This document shows positions 1 through 6,875 of a DNA stretch of 10,600 nucleotides, one piece after another (within the stretch, counting starts at the first letter, position 1; each line of letters opens with the position of its first letter). This DNA is from Alphaproteobacteria bacterium (GTDB lineage Bacteria > Pseudomonadota > Alphaproteobacteria > Rhizobiales > Hyphomicrobiaceae). Below the pieces are notes generated by a model. It made no database searches. It was not told the origin of the DNA and saw nothing but the letters and a program-made list of their open reading frames with translations. A program made the position numbers and the translations under genes. The DNA lies in NCBI GenBank assembly GCA_005888525.1, contig VBAB01000409.1:1-10600 (forward strand). The letters run 5' to 3'.

Positions 1-552
1 GCCCATGGACTGCGAGAGGTCCGACGGCCCGATGAAGAACACGTCAATGCCTTCCACCGCGAGGATGGCGTCAATGTTGCGCAGCGCCGCCTCGTGCTCG
101 AGCTGAACGCACACGAGCGACTGGGCGTTGGCTTGCGTGGTGAAGTCGGGCATCCGCGCACCCATGCCCCATGCATCGGGGCGGGTGCCGGCTGCCAGTC
201 CGCGCGCGGCGCCGGGACCGAACTTGACTGACGCCACCGCGCGGCGCGCGTCGTCCGCCGTATTGATATGCGGCACCTGCACACCCATCACGCCGCGGTC
301 CATGACGCTCTGGATGTCGCTGGCGGCGTTGGTCTTCGGGCGTGCGATCGGAGTAATGCCCACGGCGTCGCAGGCCATCGCCATCAGCTCAATGTCGGCG
401 GGGCCAATGCTGCCGTGCTCGCAATCGATCAGCACCCAGTCGAAGCCGGCGATGCCCAGCATCTCCACGATCTGCGGCGAAGGGAACATCACCGAGCACC
501 CGAGCGCCGCCTCGCCGCGGGCGATCTTCTCTTTCATGCGATTGGGCTTCAT
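1..552 (-). CDS. HpcH/HpaI-family aldolase, N-terminal part (gene runs off the left edge)
   Basis: The 184 codons seen match the N-terminal two thirds of the HpcH/HpaI (4-hydroxy-2-oxoheptanedioate / 2-dehydro-3-deoxyglucarate aldolase, citrate lyase beta-like) TIM-barrel family, class II pyruvate aldolases that use a divalent metal. Family landmarks appear in order: DCEHG with the catalytic-type His at residue 46, ARPK with Arg71, a metal-ligand Glu in the QLEHEAA segment, and a second ligand Asp in FIGPSDLS near the left edge. The ATG at 550-552 is preceded by AGGAG (563-567), which overlaps the stop codon of the transporter gene, so the two genes are probably translated from one transcript with a 13-nt gap. 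The C-terminus lies outside the window. The exact substrate cannot be told from sequence; a 2-keto-3-deoxy sugar acid or aromatic-catabolite aldolase are both possible. Family assignment is secure, specificity is not. Confidence 0.88.
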   Translation of the reverse strand, partial: MKPNRMKEKIARGEAALGCSVMFPSPQIVEMLGIAGFDWVLIDCEHGSIGPADIELMAMACDAVGITPIARPKTNAASDIQSVMDRGVMGVQVPHINTADDARRAVASVKFGPGAARGLAAGTRPDAWGMGARMPDFTTQANAQSLVCVQLEHEAALRNIDAILAVEGIDVFFIGPSDLSQSMG

Positions 553-565
553 TGCGGACAAGCTC

Positions 566-1462
566 CTATCGAGCGGCTTTAGCCAGCCGCTGCTCGCGCA
601 GGAAGGTATAGAGGCCGGCCGCCGTGACGATGGCAATGCCGACCCAGGAGGCGAGATCCGGCGTCTCGCTCCACACCAGATAGCCGGCCAGCACGGCCCA
701 CAGAGTAACCGAATACCGGAATGGCGCGACCACGGCGATCTCGCCCGTGCGCATGCCGGTGATGAGCCAATATTGGCCCGCCACCAGTGCGGTGCTGGAG
801 CCCAGAATGACCAGGAGGGTCGTGGCCGACGGCCACCTCCAGGATTCGAAGGCGATGAAGCCGAGACTTGCCAGCGTCACGGCCGCCGACGACGTGCCGG
901 CGATGAGGAGCGAGGGCACGCTCGACGCCATACCCCGCGTCAGCAGGTCGCGAGCGACGCCGAACAGGATCGATAGAAGTGCCAGGACCGAATAGGGATT
1001 GAAACCGGTCTCTCCCGGCCGCACGATGATCAGGACGCCGAGGAGGCCGACGCAGGTCGCGAGCCAGCGCCGCCATCCGACCTTATCGCCCAGGAACAGC
1101 GCGGCGCCGGCAGTGATGGCCAGCGGCGTGAATTGCAAGATGGCGATGGCGTCGCCGATCGGCATGCGCACGAGGGCGCTGAGAAAGAAGAGGGTCGAGC
1201 CGATCTCCGCGATGGCTCGGCCGATGATCTTGGGCGAGACGGCGTGCGGCAGGGAGCCGGGCGTGCCAAGGCTGAAGAGCAGAGAAGCGCAGAAGAGGGT
1301 GGTGAGCAGCCCGCGCAGGAAGATCGCTTCACCGGTCGGCAGAGCCTCGGCGGCGATCTTGAGAAGCGTGTCGTTGACGACGAAGACCGCCGTGGCGGCC
1401 AGCATGGCCGCGATGCCGCGCAGGTTTTCCGACCGGGCGTGGGCTGGAATGGTGAGGGTCAT
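566..1462 (-). CDS. EamA/DMT superfamily transporter
   Basis: This 298-residue membrane protein has the layout of the drug/metabolite transporter superfamily: about ten hydrophobic helices forming two EamA repeats. The first repeat spans roughly residues 15-148 and ends in LLGVLIIVRPG; the second spans roughly 157-288, with the typical GEIAVVAPFRYS and WVGIAIVTAAGLY segments. The length is normal for the family, and the protein would sit in the inner membrane. The substrate is unknown; family members export amino acids, nucleosides, cofactor precursors or small organic compounds. The start at 1462 was chosen because the hydrophobic part begins about 15 residues later and everything upstream in this frame is repeat sequence and the moaA shadow. 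A GAGGG motif about 10 nt upstream is a modest ribosome site. The gene lies 140 bp after moaA and 13 bp before the aldolase gene, all on the same strand. Confidence 0.9.
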   Translation of the reverse strand: MTLTIPAHARSENLRGIAAMLAATAVFVVNDTLLKIAAEALPTGEAIFLRGLLTTLFCASLLFSLGTPGSLPHAVSPKIIGRAIAEIGSTLFFLSALVRMPIGDAIAILQFTPLAITAGAALFLGDKVGWRRWLATCVGLLGVLIIVRPGETGFNPYSVLALLSILFGVARDLLTRGMASSVPSLLIAGTSSAAVTLASLGFIAFESWRWPSATTLLVILGSSTALVAGQYWLITGMRTGEIAVVAPFRYSVTLWAVLAGYLVWSETPDLASWVGIAIVTAAGLYTFLREQRLAKAAR

Positions 1463-1478
1463 GACGAGCGGCCCTCGG

Positions 1479-1534
1479 GTAAGCTTGTCGAACCATGAAG
1501 GTCGCGTCCGCGGCGCATCCTTCGACAGGCTCAG
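1479..1534 (-). repeat. Interspersed palindromic repeat, copy 1 (between moaA and the transporter gene)
   Basis: Two 19-nt arms at 1479-1497 and 1516-1534 form an imperfect inverted repeat around an 18-nt spacer. Read on the minus strand, the first arm is CTGAGCCTGTCGAAGGATG and the second is CATGGTTCGACAAGCTTAC. The same arm pair with a different spacer recurs at 9065-9120 in the opposite orientation. Elements with a TGAGCCTGTCGAAGG core are widespread in alphaproteobacterial genomes (established in general terms; copy number here is not checkable). This copy lies in non-coding DNA, and its edge reaches close to the ribosome site of the transporter gene. Confidence 0.8.
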
Positions 1535-1602
1535 GATGAGGGTAGCGCGTGTGGCTTCGATAGCGCGGAAATCACCTGCCGCGCCTGCGGGCGTGCCGCC
1601 CG

Positions 1603-2631
1603 TCACCCGCCGGTGACGCTCATGTGGCGGGCGACGGCGGGCTGCTTGGTGCGCCGATCGATGATGAAGTCGTGGCCCTTGGGCTTGCGCGATATGGCCT
1701 CGTCGATGGCGCGAGCAAGCAGGGTGTCGTCGGAACTTGTCCGCAGCGGCGCGCGCAGGTCGGCGGCGTCGTCCTGCCCGAGACACATATAGAGCGTGCC
1801 CGTGCAGGTGAGGCGCACGCGATTGCAGCTTTCGCAGAAGTTGTGTGTCATCGGCGTGATGAAGCCCAGCCGTCCGCCGGTCTCGCGCACGCGCACGTAG
1901 CGCGCCGGGCCGCCGGTGCGGAACGGGATGTCCTCGAGCGTGAAGCGGTCCATCAGGCGGGCGCGCACGATCGACAGCGGCAGGTACTGATCCGTGCGGT
2001 CGCCGTCGATGTCGCCCATGGGCATGGTCTCGATCAGGGTGAGATCGAAACCGCGGCCATGGGCGAAAGCGATGAGAGCATCGAACTCGTCCTCGTTGAA
2101 GCCCTTGAGGGCGACGGCGTTGAGCTTGATCTCGAGACCGGCTTTGTCTGCGGCGTCGATCCCCGCCATCACCTGGCCGAGATCGCCCCAGCGCGTGATC
2201 GCCTTGAACCGGCCGGGCTCGAGCGTGTCGAGCGAGATATTGATGCGGCGGACGCCGGCATCCTTGAGCTCCTGGGCGTACTTCGTCAGCTGGCTGCCGT
2301 TGGTGGTCAGCGTCACTTCGTCGAGCGCACCGCTGCCGAGATGGCGCGAGAGCGCGCGGAACAGCCACAAGATGTTCTTGCGCATCAGCGGCTCGCCGCC
2401 GGTGATTCTCAGCTTGCGCACGCCCTTGGCGACGAAGGCCGAGCACACGCGATCGAGTTCCTCCAGTGAGAGGAGGTCCTTCTTGGGCAAGAAGGTCATA
2501 TGCTCCGACATACAATAAGAGCAGCGGAAGTCGCAGCGGTCGGTCACCGAGACGCGCAGGTAGGTCACATGCCGCCCGAACGGATCGATGAGAGCCGCCT
2601 GGGGCGCGGATGGTTTGAAGAGCTCGCTCAT
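1603..2631 (-). CDS. moaA: GTP 3',8-cyclase MoaA (molybdenum cofactor biosynthesis)
   Basis: MoaA is a radical-SAM enzyme that converts GTP to (8S)-3',8-cyclo-7,8-dihydro-GTP, the first step of molybdopterin synthesis. The 342-residue protein has the normal length and every expected motif: the radical-SAM CxxxCxxC cluster at Cys33, Cys37 and Cys40, the SAM-binding GGEP at 78-81, the C-terminal second [4Fe-4S] ligand set CxxC-x13-C at Cys266, Cys269 and Cys283, and the terminal Gly-Gly needed for MoaC-coupled activity. The ATG at 2631 was chosen because it begins the protein at the usual distance from the first cluster and has AAGG a few bases upstream; a longer reading to 2766 adds residues that look non-coding. 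It is transcribed away from the formate dehydrogenase operon, whose catalytic subunit needs this cofactor. No other moa or mod gene is in the window. Confidence 0.97.
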   Translation of the reverse strand: MSELFKPSAPQAALIDPFGRHVTYLRVSVTDRCDFRCSYCMSEHMTFLPKKDLLSLEELDRVCSAFVAKGVRKLRITGGEPLMRKNILWLFRALSRHLGSGALDEVTLTTNGSQLTKYAQELKDAGVRRINISLDTLEPGRFKAITRWGDLGQVMAGIDAADKAGLEIKLNAVALKGFNEDEFDALIAFAHGRGFDLTLIETMPMGDIDGDRTDQYLPLSIVRARLMDRFTLEDIPFRTGGPARYVRVRETGGRLGFITPMTHNFCESCNRVRLTCTGTLYMCLGQDDAADLRAPLRTSSDDTLLARAIDEAISRKPKGHDFIIDRRTKQPAVARHMSVTGG

Positions 2632-2734
2632 TGACGCCTTACTGCAGCTCGGTTTTCCTAAGATTTGCCAACAGCTTCGTCCTGCGCGTGCGAGTAGCGA
2701 CGCACTGTCCCCAGTTCTTCGCTTTATTCTCTTA

Positions 2735-2746
2735 CAGTATATAGTG
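2735..2746. promoter_or_regulatory. TATATA-centred near-palindrome with back-to-back -10-like hexamers
   Basis: The 12-mer CAGTATATAGTG equals its own reverse complement at 10 of 12 positions. On the minus strand it contains TATACT (2741-2736), 5 of 6 to the sigma-70 -10 consensus, with a weak TTCAGC 16 bases upstream as -35; this would give moaA a leader of about 100 nt. On the plus strand TATAGT (2740-2745) is also 5 of 6, but its -35 is poor. Alternatively the palindrome is an operator. Both readings are inference from short motifs. Confidence 0.35.
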
Positions 2747-2796
2747 GCACGAGAGCAGCTGAACATCTAGCCGCATCCTTGTGCATTGCAACAAGC

Positions 2797-2828
2797 TCCC
2801 ACAAATCCCGCCGCGATAGCGGGTGGGA
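2797..2828 (+). other. Hairpin H1 in the putative torD-fdh leader
   Basis: An outer stem TCCCA (2797-2801) / TGGGA (2824-2828) encloses an inner stem CCCGC (2807-2811) / GCGGG (2819-2823) with a 7-nt loop and a one-sided 5-nt bulge. No T-run follows on either strand, so it does not resemble an intrinsic terminator. Its role is unknown. Confidence 0.4.
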
Positions 2829-2882
2829 AAAACTTCCGAATTTCTCACCAGAGCTTGATCATTTTTTTGAGCAACACAGTAT

Positions 2883-2917
2883 TGCCAAGGCAACTCTGCT
2901 GTGCAAATTTGCCTTGG
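2883..2917 (+). other. Hairpin H2 in the putative torD-fdh leader
   Basis: CCAAGGCAA (2885-2893) pairs perfectly with TTGCCTTGG (2909-2917) across a 15-nt loop. The 5' arm also contains the small self-complementary TTGCCAAGGCAA, so the site could alternatively be a DNA operator. It abuts the next hairpin directly. Confidence 0.45.
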
Positions 2918-2936
2918 TATGCCATCCGTCGGCATA
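2918..2936 (+). other. Hairpin H3 in the putative torD-fdh leader
   Basis: TATGCC (2918-2923) pairs perfectly with GGCATA (2931-2936) around a 7-nt loop. It begins at the base after H2 ends, so the two could stack coaxially. Confidence 0.4.
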
Positions 2937-2947
2937 TCAACGCAAGC

Positions 2948-2970
2948 GCCTCGCGGGGGGATCGCGAGGC
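2948..2970 (+). other. Hairpin H4, perfect GC-rich stem ahead of the torD ribosome site
   Basis: GCCTCGCG (2948-2955) pairs perfectly with CGCGAGGC (2963-2970) around the loop GGGGGAT. It ends 14 nt before the GGGAGGA ribosome-binding site at 2985. There is no T-run, so it is more likely a stability, regulatory or attenuation element than a terminator. Confidence 0.5.
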
Positions 2971-2999
2971 ATCGAAGACTGTGTGGGAGGAAGCATTCG

Positions 3000-3614
3000 A
3001 TGTCGCGGGCGGCCGGGCTGGTCGAACCGGGCCCAGACGTTGCGTCGGAGGATATGCTCCGCGCGCGATGTTACCGCTTGCTGGCGCGGTTCCTGTCGTC
3101 TCCCCCAACCACGCATGATCTCGAGGGCGCCACTGGCCTGAGCGGCGACGATAGCGAGCTTGGCCGTGCCATCAGCGCGTTTGCGCGGGTTTGCGCAGGC
3201 AGCACTGCCGCGAGCGTGGCGGCGGAATACCAAGACCTCTTCATCGGTCTGGCGCGCGGCGAGCTCGTTCCCTACGGCTCCTACTATCTCACGGGCTTCC
3301 TGCACGAGAAGCCGCTCTCCAAGCTGCGCCAGGACATGGCGCGGCTGGGCGTGGAGCGCGAGGAAGGCGTGGCCGAGCCTGAGGACCATATCGCCTCGGT
3401 TTGCGAGATGATGGCCGGCTTCATCGACGGCTCGCTCGGGCGCGCGCTCTCGCTCGAGGAGCAGAAGGCGTTCTTTGCGGCGCACGTCGGATCGTGGGCG
3501 CCGGTGCTCTTTCGCGACATGGAGGAGGCAAAGGCCTCCGTCCTCTACGCCGCGCTGGGATCGGTCGGCCGTGCTTTTCTCGCCATCGAGGAGCGCGCTT
3601 TCGCCATGGTGTAG
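3000..3614 (+). CDS. TorD-family molecular chaperone for the formate dehydrogenase
   Basis: This is a 204-residue, all-helical-looking cytoplasmic protein of the TorD/DmsD/NarJ redox-enzyme maturation family. Such proteins bind the Tat signal or the apo-form of a molybdoenzyme and hold it for cofactor insertion before export. Family signatures are visible: EYQDLFIG (76-83), PYGSYYL (91-97) and EPEDHIASVCEMM (127-139), the last matching the conserved E-P-x-D-H element. The start at 3000 has GGGAGGA seven to nine bases upstream; longer frames back to 2901 would translate the hairpin region and are unlikely. As first gene of the operon, 80 bp before the small Tat protein, it most likely serves the FdhA subunit encoded downstream. 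I infer the client from position. Confidence 0.9.
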   Translation: MSRAAGLVEPGPDVASEDMLRARCYRLLARFLSSPPTTHDLEGATGLSGDDSELGRAISAFARVCAGSTAASVAAEYQDLFIGLARGELVPYGSYYLTGFLHEKPLSKLRQDMARLGVEREEGVAEPEDHIASVCEMMAGFIDGSLGRALSLEEQKAFFAAHVGSWAPVLFRDMEEAKASVLYAALGSVGRAFLAIEERAFAMV

Positions 3615-3646
3615 GGGCCGTACGTACGCGGAGTTCGGAATAGAGA

Positions 3647-3666
3647 CATGGACCCCGTCGTCCATG
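3647..3666 (+). other. Hairpin between torD and the small Tat gene
   Basis: CATGGAC (3647-3653) pairs perfectly with GTCCATG (3660-3666) around a 6-nt loop. It lies 14 bp ahead of the AGGAG ribosome site at 3680. A second perfect palindrome, CGTACGTACG, lies just upstream at 3619-3628. They may mark an RNA processing site; not shown. Confidence 0.35.
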
Positions 3667-3694
3667 CAGGCAAACAAGTGAGGAGACAAGACTC

Positions 3695-3886
3695 ATGAAG
3701 CAGGCAAAAAAGGAGGCGGTCACCGACCGTCGCAGCTTCCTGAAGCTCGCCGGCGCATCTGCGGCGGCCGGCGGCGCTGCCGCGATCACGGGCGAGACGC
3801 CCGCGCAAGCGGTCGAGGCGAAGCCCAGACCGTCGCTCTACCGCGAGACCGAGCATATCAGGCGCTACTACGAGCTCGCGCGCTGA
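3695..3886 (+). CDS. Small twin-arginine protein, 'formate dehydrogenase region TAT target' type
   Basis: This 63-residue protein consists of a Tat motif DRRSFLKLAG (residues 11-20), an Ala/Gly-rich hydrophobic stretch to about residue 38 (ending PAQA), and a short charged tail with RETEHIRRYYELAR. The whole mature part would be only about 25 residues. It fits the small family found immediately upstream of formate dehydrogenase catalytic genes (the TIGR02811 type; related in position to FdhX of Shewanella). Its function is unsettled; proposed roles are in maturation or as a small accessory subunit. The ATG has AGGAG 10 bp upstream, and the gene is 67 bp before the alpha-subunit gene. The family call rests on length, Tat motif, tail pattern and location rather than a database search. 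Confidence 0.85.
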   Translation: MKQAKKEAVTDRRSFLKLAGASAAAGGAAAITGETPAQAVEAKPRPSLYRETEHIRRYYELAR

Positions 3887-3902
3887 GGTTGGAACTTCCA
3901 GC

Positions 3903-3923
3903 CGGCCGCTGCGCGTGCGGCTG
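3903..3923 (+). other. Hairpin between the small Tat gene and fdh3A
   Basis: CGGCCGC (3903-3909) pairs with GCGGCTG (3917-3923), with one G-T wobble, around a 7-nt loop. Flanking GCCGGC copies at 3901-3906 and 3924-3928 offer an alternative fold. In such GC-rich DNA a stem like this can arise by chance. Confidence 0.3.
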
Positions 3924-3953
3924 CCGGCGTGACTGCGGACACGGGAGAGAGGC

Positions 3954-6872
3954 ATGCTCAGGAAAAAGATGAACGGCGACGCCAAGAGCGTGCGGTTGTC
4001 GTCGGCGCTGCAGGTTCAGGCGCACGGTGCAGTCGACCGGCGCACGTTCTTGAGGAATTCGGGCCTCGCCATCGGCGGCCTCGCTGCCGTCTCGGCAGTC
4101 GCGGGCCGCGTGCAGAAAGCCGAAGCCGCGGGAGCTGCAGCAGGCGGCAAGGTCGACATCAAGAAGACGGTCTGCACGCACTGCTCGGTCGGCTGCACGA
4201 TCATGGCCGAGGTGCAGAACGGCGTGTGGATCGGCCAGGAGCCCGGCTTCGACAGCCCGTTCAACCTGGGCGCCCACTGTGCCAAGGGCGCGGCCGCGCG
4301 CGAGCATGCGCATGGCGACCGTCGGCTCAAGTATCCCATGAAGCTCGTCGCCGGAAAGTGGACACGCATCGGCTGGGATGTCGCCATCAACGAGATCGGC
4401 GACAAGATGCTGCAGATCCGCCAGACCTCGGGGCAGGATTCGGTCTACTGGATGGGCTCGGCCAAGCACTCCAACGAGCAGGCATATCTGTTCCGCAAAT
4501 TCGCGGCGTTCTGGGGCACCAACAACGTCGACCACCAGGCGCGCATCTGCCACTCCACCACGGTCGCGGGCGTCGCGAACACGTGGGGTTACGGCGCCAT
4601 GACGAACTCCTACAACGACATCATGAAGACGAAGGCGATGTTCCTCATCGGTGGCAACCCCGCCGAGGCGCATCCCGTATCCCTGCAGCACCTGCTCAAG
4701 GCCAAGGAGCAGAACAACGCGGCGTTCATCGTCTGCGACCCGCGCTTCACGCGAACCGCCGCGCACGCCACTGAGTATGTCCGCTTCCGCTCCGGAACGG
4801 ACATCGCCCTGATTTGGGGTCTGCTGTGGCACATCTTCGAGAACGGCTGGGAGGACAAGGAATACATCCGCAAGCGCGTGTGGGGGATGGATTTCGTCCG
4901 CGAGGAAGTGAAGAAGTGGACGCCCGAGGAGGTCGAGAACGTCACGGGCGTGCCGGGCGCGCAGATGCGCCGCGTCGCCAAGACGCTCGCCAGCAGCAAG
5001 CCGGCTACGGTCATCTGGTGCATGGGCGGCACGCAGCACACGGTGGGCAACGCCAACGTGCGCGCCTACTGCATCCTGCAGCTGGCGCTGGGCAACGTCG
5101 GCGTCGCGGGCGGCGGCACCAACATCTTCCGCGGCCACGACAATGTGCAGGGCGCCACCGACTTCGGCGTCGAGCCGATCACGCTGCCTGGCTACTACGG
5201 CCTCATCGAAGGGGCGTGGAAGCACTGGGCGCGGGTGTGGGACGTGCCCTACGATTGGGTGCTCGGCCGCTTCAAGGACAAGAAGCTGATGGAGGCGGCG
5301 GGCATCCCGCTCTCTCGCTGGGCCGACGGCGTGCTCGAAACCAAGGAGAATGTCGAGCAGCCGGACACGTTGAAGGCAATGGTCTTCTGGGGCCATGCGC
5401 CGAACTCGCAGACCCGCGGGCCGGACCTCAAGAAAGCCTTCGAGAAGCTCGACCTGCTCGTCGTCATCGATCCGCATCCCACGGTCAGTGCCGTGCTGCA
5501 CGATCGAACCGACGGCGTCTATCTGCTGCCGGCGGCGACGCAGTACGAGACGGTCGGCTCCGTGACGGCGTCCAACCGCTCGCTGCAGTGGCGCGAGAAG
5601 GTGTTCGGACCGTTCTTTGAAGCCAAGTCCGATCACGAGATCATGTATCTCTTCGCCAAGAAGTTCGGCTTCGAAAAGGAGCTGTTCAAGAACATCAAGG
5701 TCGAAGGCAACGAGCCGGTGGTGGAGGACATCACCCGCGAGTTCAACAAGGGCATGTGGACCATCGGCTACACCGGCCAGAGCCCCGAGCGCCTGAAGCT
5801 GCACATGGCCAACCAGCACACCTTCGACAAGGTGACGCTGCGTGCCAACGGCGGCCCATGCGATGGCGACTACTACGGCTTGCCTTGGCCATGCTGGGGC
5901 ACCGCGGCCATGAAGCACCCCGGCACGCCCAACCTCTACGACACATCGAAATCCGTCGCGGAGGGCGGCCTCAACTTCCGTGTCAACTTCGGGCTGACCG
6001 TGAAGGGTCAGGCCAACGACAAGTGGGCGAAGAACGATCCGGTCGCCGATAGCCTGCTGGCGGTCGAAAGCTATCCTGTGGGCAACGAGATCAAGGACGG
6101 TCACCCGCCCGTGTCCATGGGCATGCTCATGAAGATGGGGTGGGACAAGGACCTCACGCCCGAGGAGCTCGCCGTCATCCAGAAGATCGGCGGCGACAAG
6201 CCTGAGAACGTCCTATGGACCGTCGACATGTCGGGTGGCATCCAGCGCGTGGCCATCAAGCACGGCGTGGCGCCGTTCGGCAACGGCAAGGCGCGCTGCG
6301 TGGTGTGGAACTTCCCGGACGGCGTACCGCTGCACCGCGAGCCGCTCTACACCAACCGGCGCGACCTGCTGCCCAAGTACGCGACCCACAGCGATCGCAA
6401 GCTCAACCGGCTGCCGCTGCTGTTTGAATCGATTCAGAAGCGGGACGTCGCCAAGGAGTACCCCATCATCCTCACCTCCGGGCGTCTTGTGGAGTACGAG
6501 GGTGGCGGCGAGGAGCAGCGCTCCAACCCGTGGCTCGCCGAGCTGCAGCAGAACATGTTCGTCGAGATGAACCCTGCTGACGCCAACAACCTCGGCATCA
6601 AGGACGGTCAGCAGGTCTGGGTCGAAGGACCCGAGAAGGGCAAGGCCAAGGTCATGGCGATGGTGACGGAGCGGGTCGGCAAGGGCGTCGCCTTCATGCC
6701 GTTCCACTTCGGCGGCCATTTCCAGGGCAAGGACTTGAGAAGCAAATACCCTGCGGGCGCCGACCCGATCGTGCTCGGCGAATCGGCGAACACGGTGACG
6801 ACCTACGGCTACGACGTCGTCACCCAGATGCAGGAAACCAAGACCACGCTCTGCAAGATTTGGAGGGCCTGA
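3954..6872 (+). CDS. fdh3A: Formate dehydrogenase alpha subunit (FDH3/FdhN-like, Mo/W-bisMGD, Tat-exported)
   Basis: This 972-residue subunit oxidises formate to CO2 at a bis-molybdopterin guanine dinucleotide centre in the periplasm. A twin-arginine signal is present at residues 28-41 (DRRTFLRNSGLAIG), with an Ala-rich end near 55-63. The N-proximal [4Fe-4S] ligands are Cys74, Cys77, Cys81 and Cys109, followed by CAKG, where Lys111 corresponds to the conserved Lys bridging cluster and cofactor. The metal ligand is Cys199 followed by His200 (ARICHSTT): a cysteine form, with no selenocysteine UGA. Cofactor-binding segments such as GGNPAEAHP and GGTQHTVG are visible, and the C-terminal cofactor domain starts near ILTSGRLVEYEGGG. 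Length and the long insert around 700-830 resemble FdhN-type respiratory enzymes and Methylobacterium FDH3. The start at 3954 has GAGAGAGG upstream and gives a complete Tat signal. Whether it uses Mo or W cannot be told. Confidence 0.96.
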   Translation: MLRKKMNGDAKSVRLSSALQVQAHGAVDRRTFLRNSGLAIGGLAAVSAVAGRVQKAEAAGAAAGGKVDIKKTVCTHCSVGCTIMAEVQNGVWIGQEPGFDSPFNLGAHCAKGAAAREHAHGDRRLKYPMKLVAGKWTRIGWDVAINEIGDKMLQIRQTSGQDSVYWMGSAKHSNEQAYLFRKFAAFWGTNNVDHQARICHSTTVAGVANTWGYGAMTNSYNDIMKTKAMFLIGGNPAEAHPVSLQHLLKAKEQNNAAFIVCDPRFTRTAAHATEYVRFRSGTDIALIWGLLWHIFENGWEDKEYIRKRVWGMDFVREEVKKWTPEEVENVTGVPGAQMRRVAKTLASSKPATVIWCMGGTQHTVGNANVRAYCILQLALGNVGVAGGGTNIFRGHDNVQGATDFGVEPITLPGYYGLIEGAWKHWARVWDVPYDWVLGRFKDKKLMEAAGIPLSRWADGVLETKENVEQPDTLKAMVFWGHAPNSQTRGPDLKKAFEKLDLLVVIDPHPTVSAVLHDRTDGVYLLPAATQYETVGSVTASNRSLQWREKVFGPFFEAKSDHEIMYLFAKKFGFEKELFKNIKVEGNEPVVEDITREFNKGMWTIGYTGQSPERLKLHMANQHTFDKVTLRANGGPCDGDYYGLPWPCWGTAAMKHPGTPNLYDTSKSVAEGGLNFRVNFGLTVKGQANDKWAKNDPVADSLLAVESYPVGNEIKDGHPPVSMGMLMKMGWDKDLTPEELAVIQKIGGDKPENVLWTVDMSGGIQRVAIKHGVAPFGNGKARCVVWNFPDGVPLHREPLYTNRRDLLPKYATHSDRKLNRLPLLFESIQKRDVAKEYPIILTSGRLVEYEGGGEEQRSNPWLAELQQNMFVEMNPADANNLGIKDGQQVWVEGPEKGKAKVMAMVTERVGKGVAFMPFHFGGHFQGKDLRSKYPAGADPIVLGESANTVTTYGYDVVTQMQETKTTLCKIWRA

Positions 6873-6875
6873 GCC

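Larger units (their letters stand above)
2632..2999. other. Divergent intergenic region between moaA and the formate dehydrogenase operon
   Basis: This 368-bp stretch has no convincing gene: the short open frames on both strands carry no recognisable domains and lack good ribosome sites. It is noticeably richer in A/T than the flanking genes, including a T-run at 2863-2869. It contains a central TATATA near-palindrome and, between 2797 and 2970, four inverted repeats described separately. It must carry the promoters for moaA (leftward) and very probably for the torD-fdh operon (rightward). I saw no FNR box (TTGAT-N4-ATCAA) and no good sigma-54 -24/-12 pair. Confidence 0.75.

Noticed and set aside
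566..2515. A 649-codon minus-strand frame apparently fusing the transporter to an upstream domain
   Set aside because: Its N-terminal 350 residues are a shadow of moaA in another frame plus the repeat translated as LSLSKDAPR...WFDKLT. Only the part from 1462 is protein-like.
2745..2760. Possible sigma-54 -24/-12 element starting TGGCAC
   Set aside because: The -12 TTGC element is missing at the required spacing.
2853..2874. Possible FNR/Crp-type box at TTGATCATTTTTTTGAGCAA
   Set aside because: The left half TTGAT fits, but the right half and spacing (consensus TTGAT-N4-ATCAA) do not.
2797..2970. Known Moco riboswitch
   Set aside because: The gene context fits, but I could not recognise the conserved core by eye, so I list only the hairpins and the hypothesis.
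2901..2999. Longer N-terminus for the TorD-family protein from ATG 2901
   Set aside because: The added residues would be translated from the hairpin region, resemble no TorD family N-terminus, and lack a ribosome site; 3000 has GGGAGGA.
3858..6104. A 748-codon open frame antisense to fdh3A
   Set aside because: Its composition is that of the codon-complement shadow of a GC-rich gene, with no domain pattern and no ribosome site. The sense strand carries a complete, well-conserved subunit.
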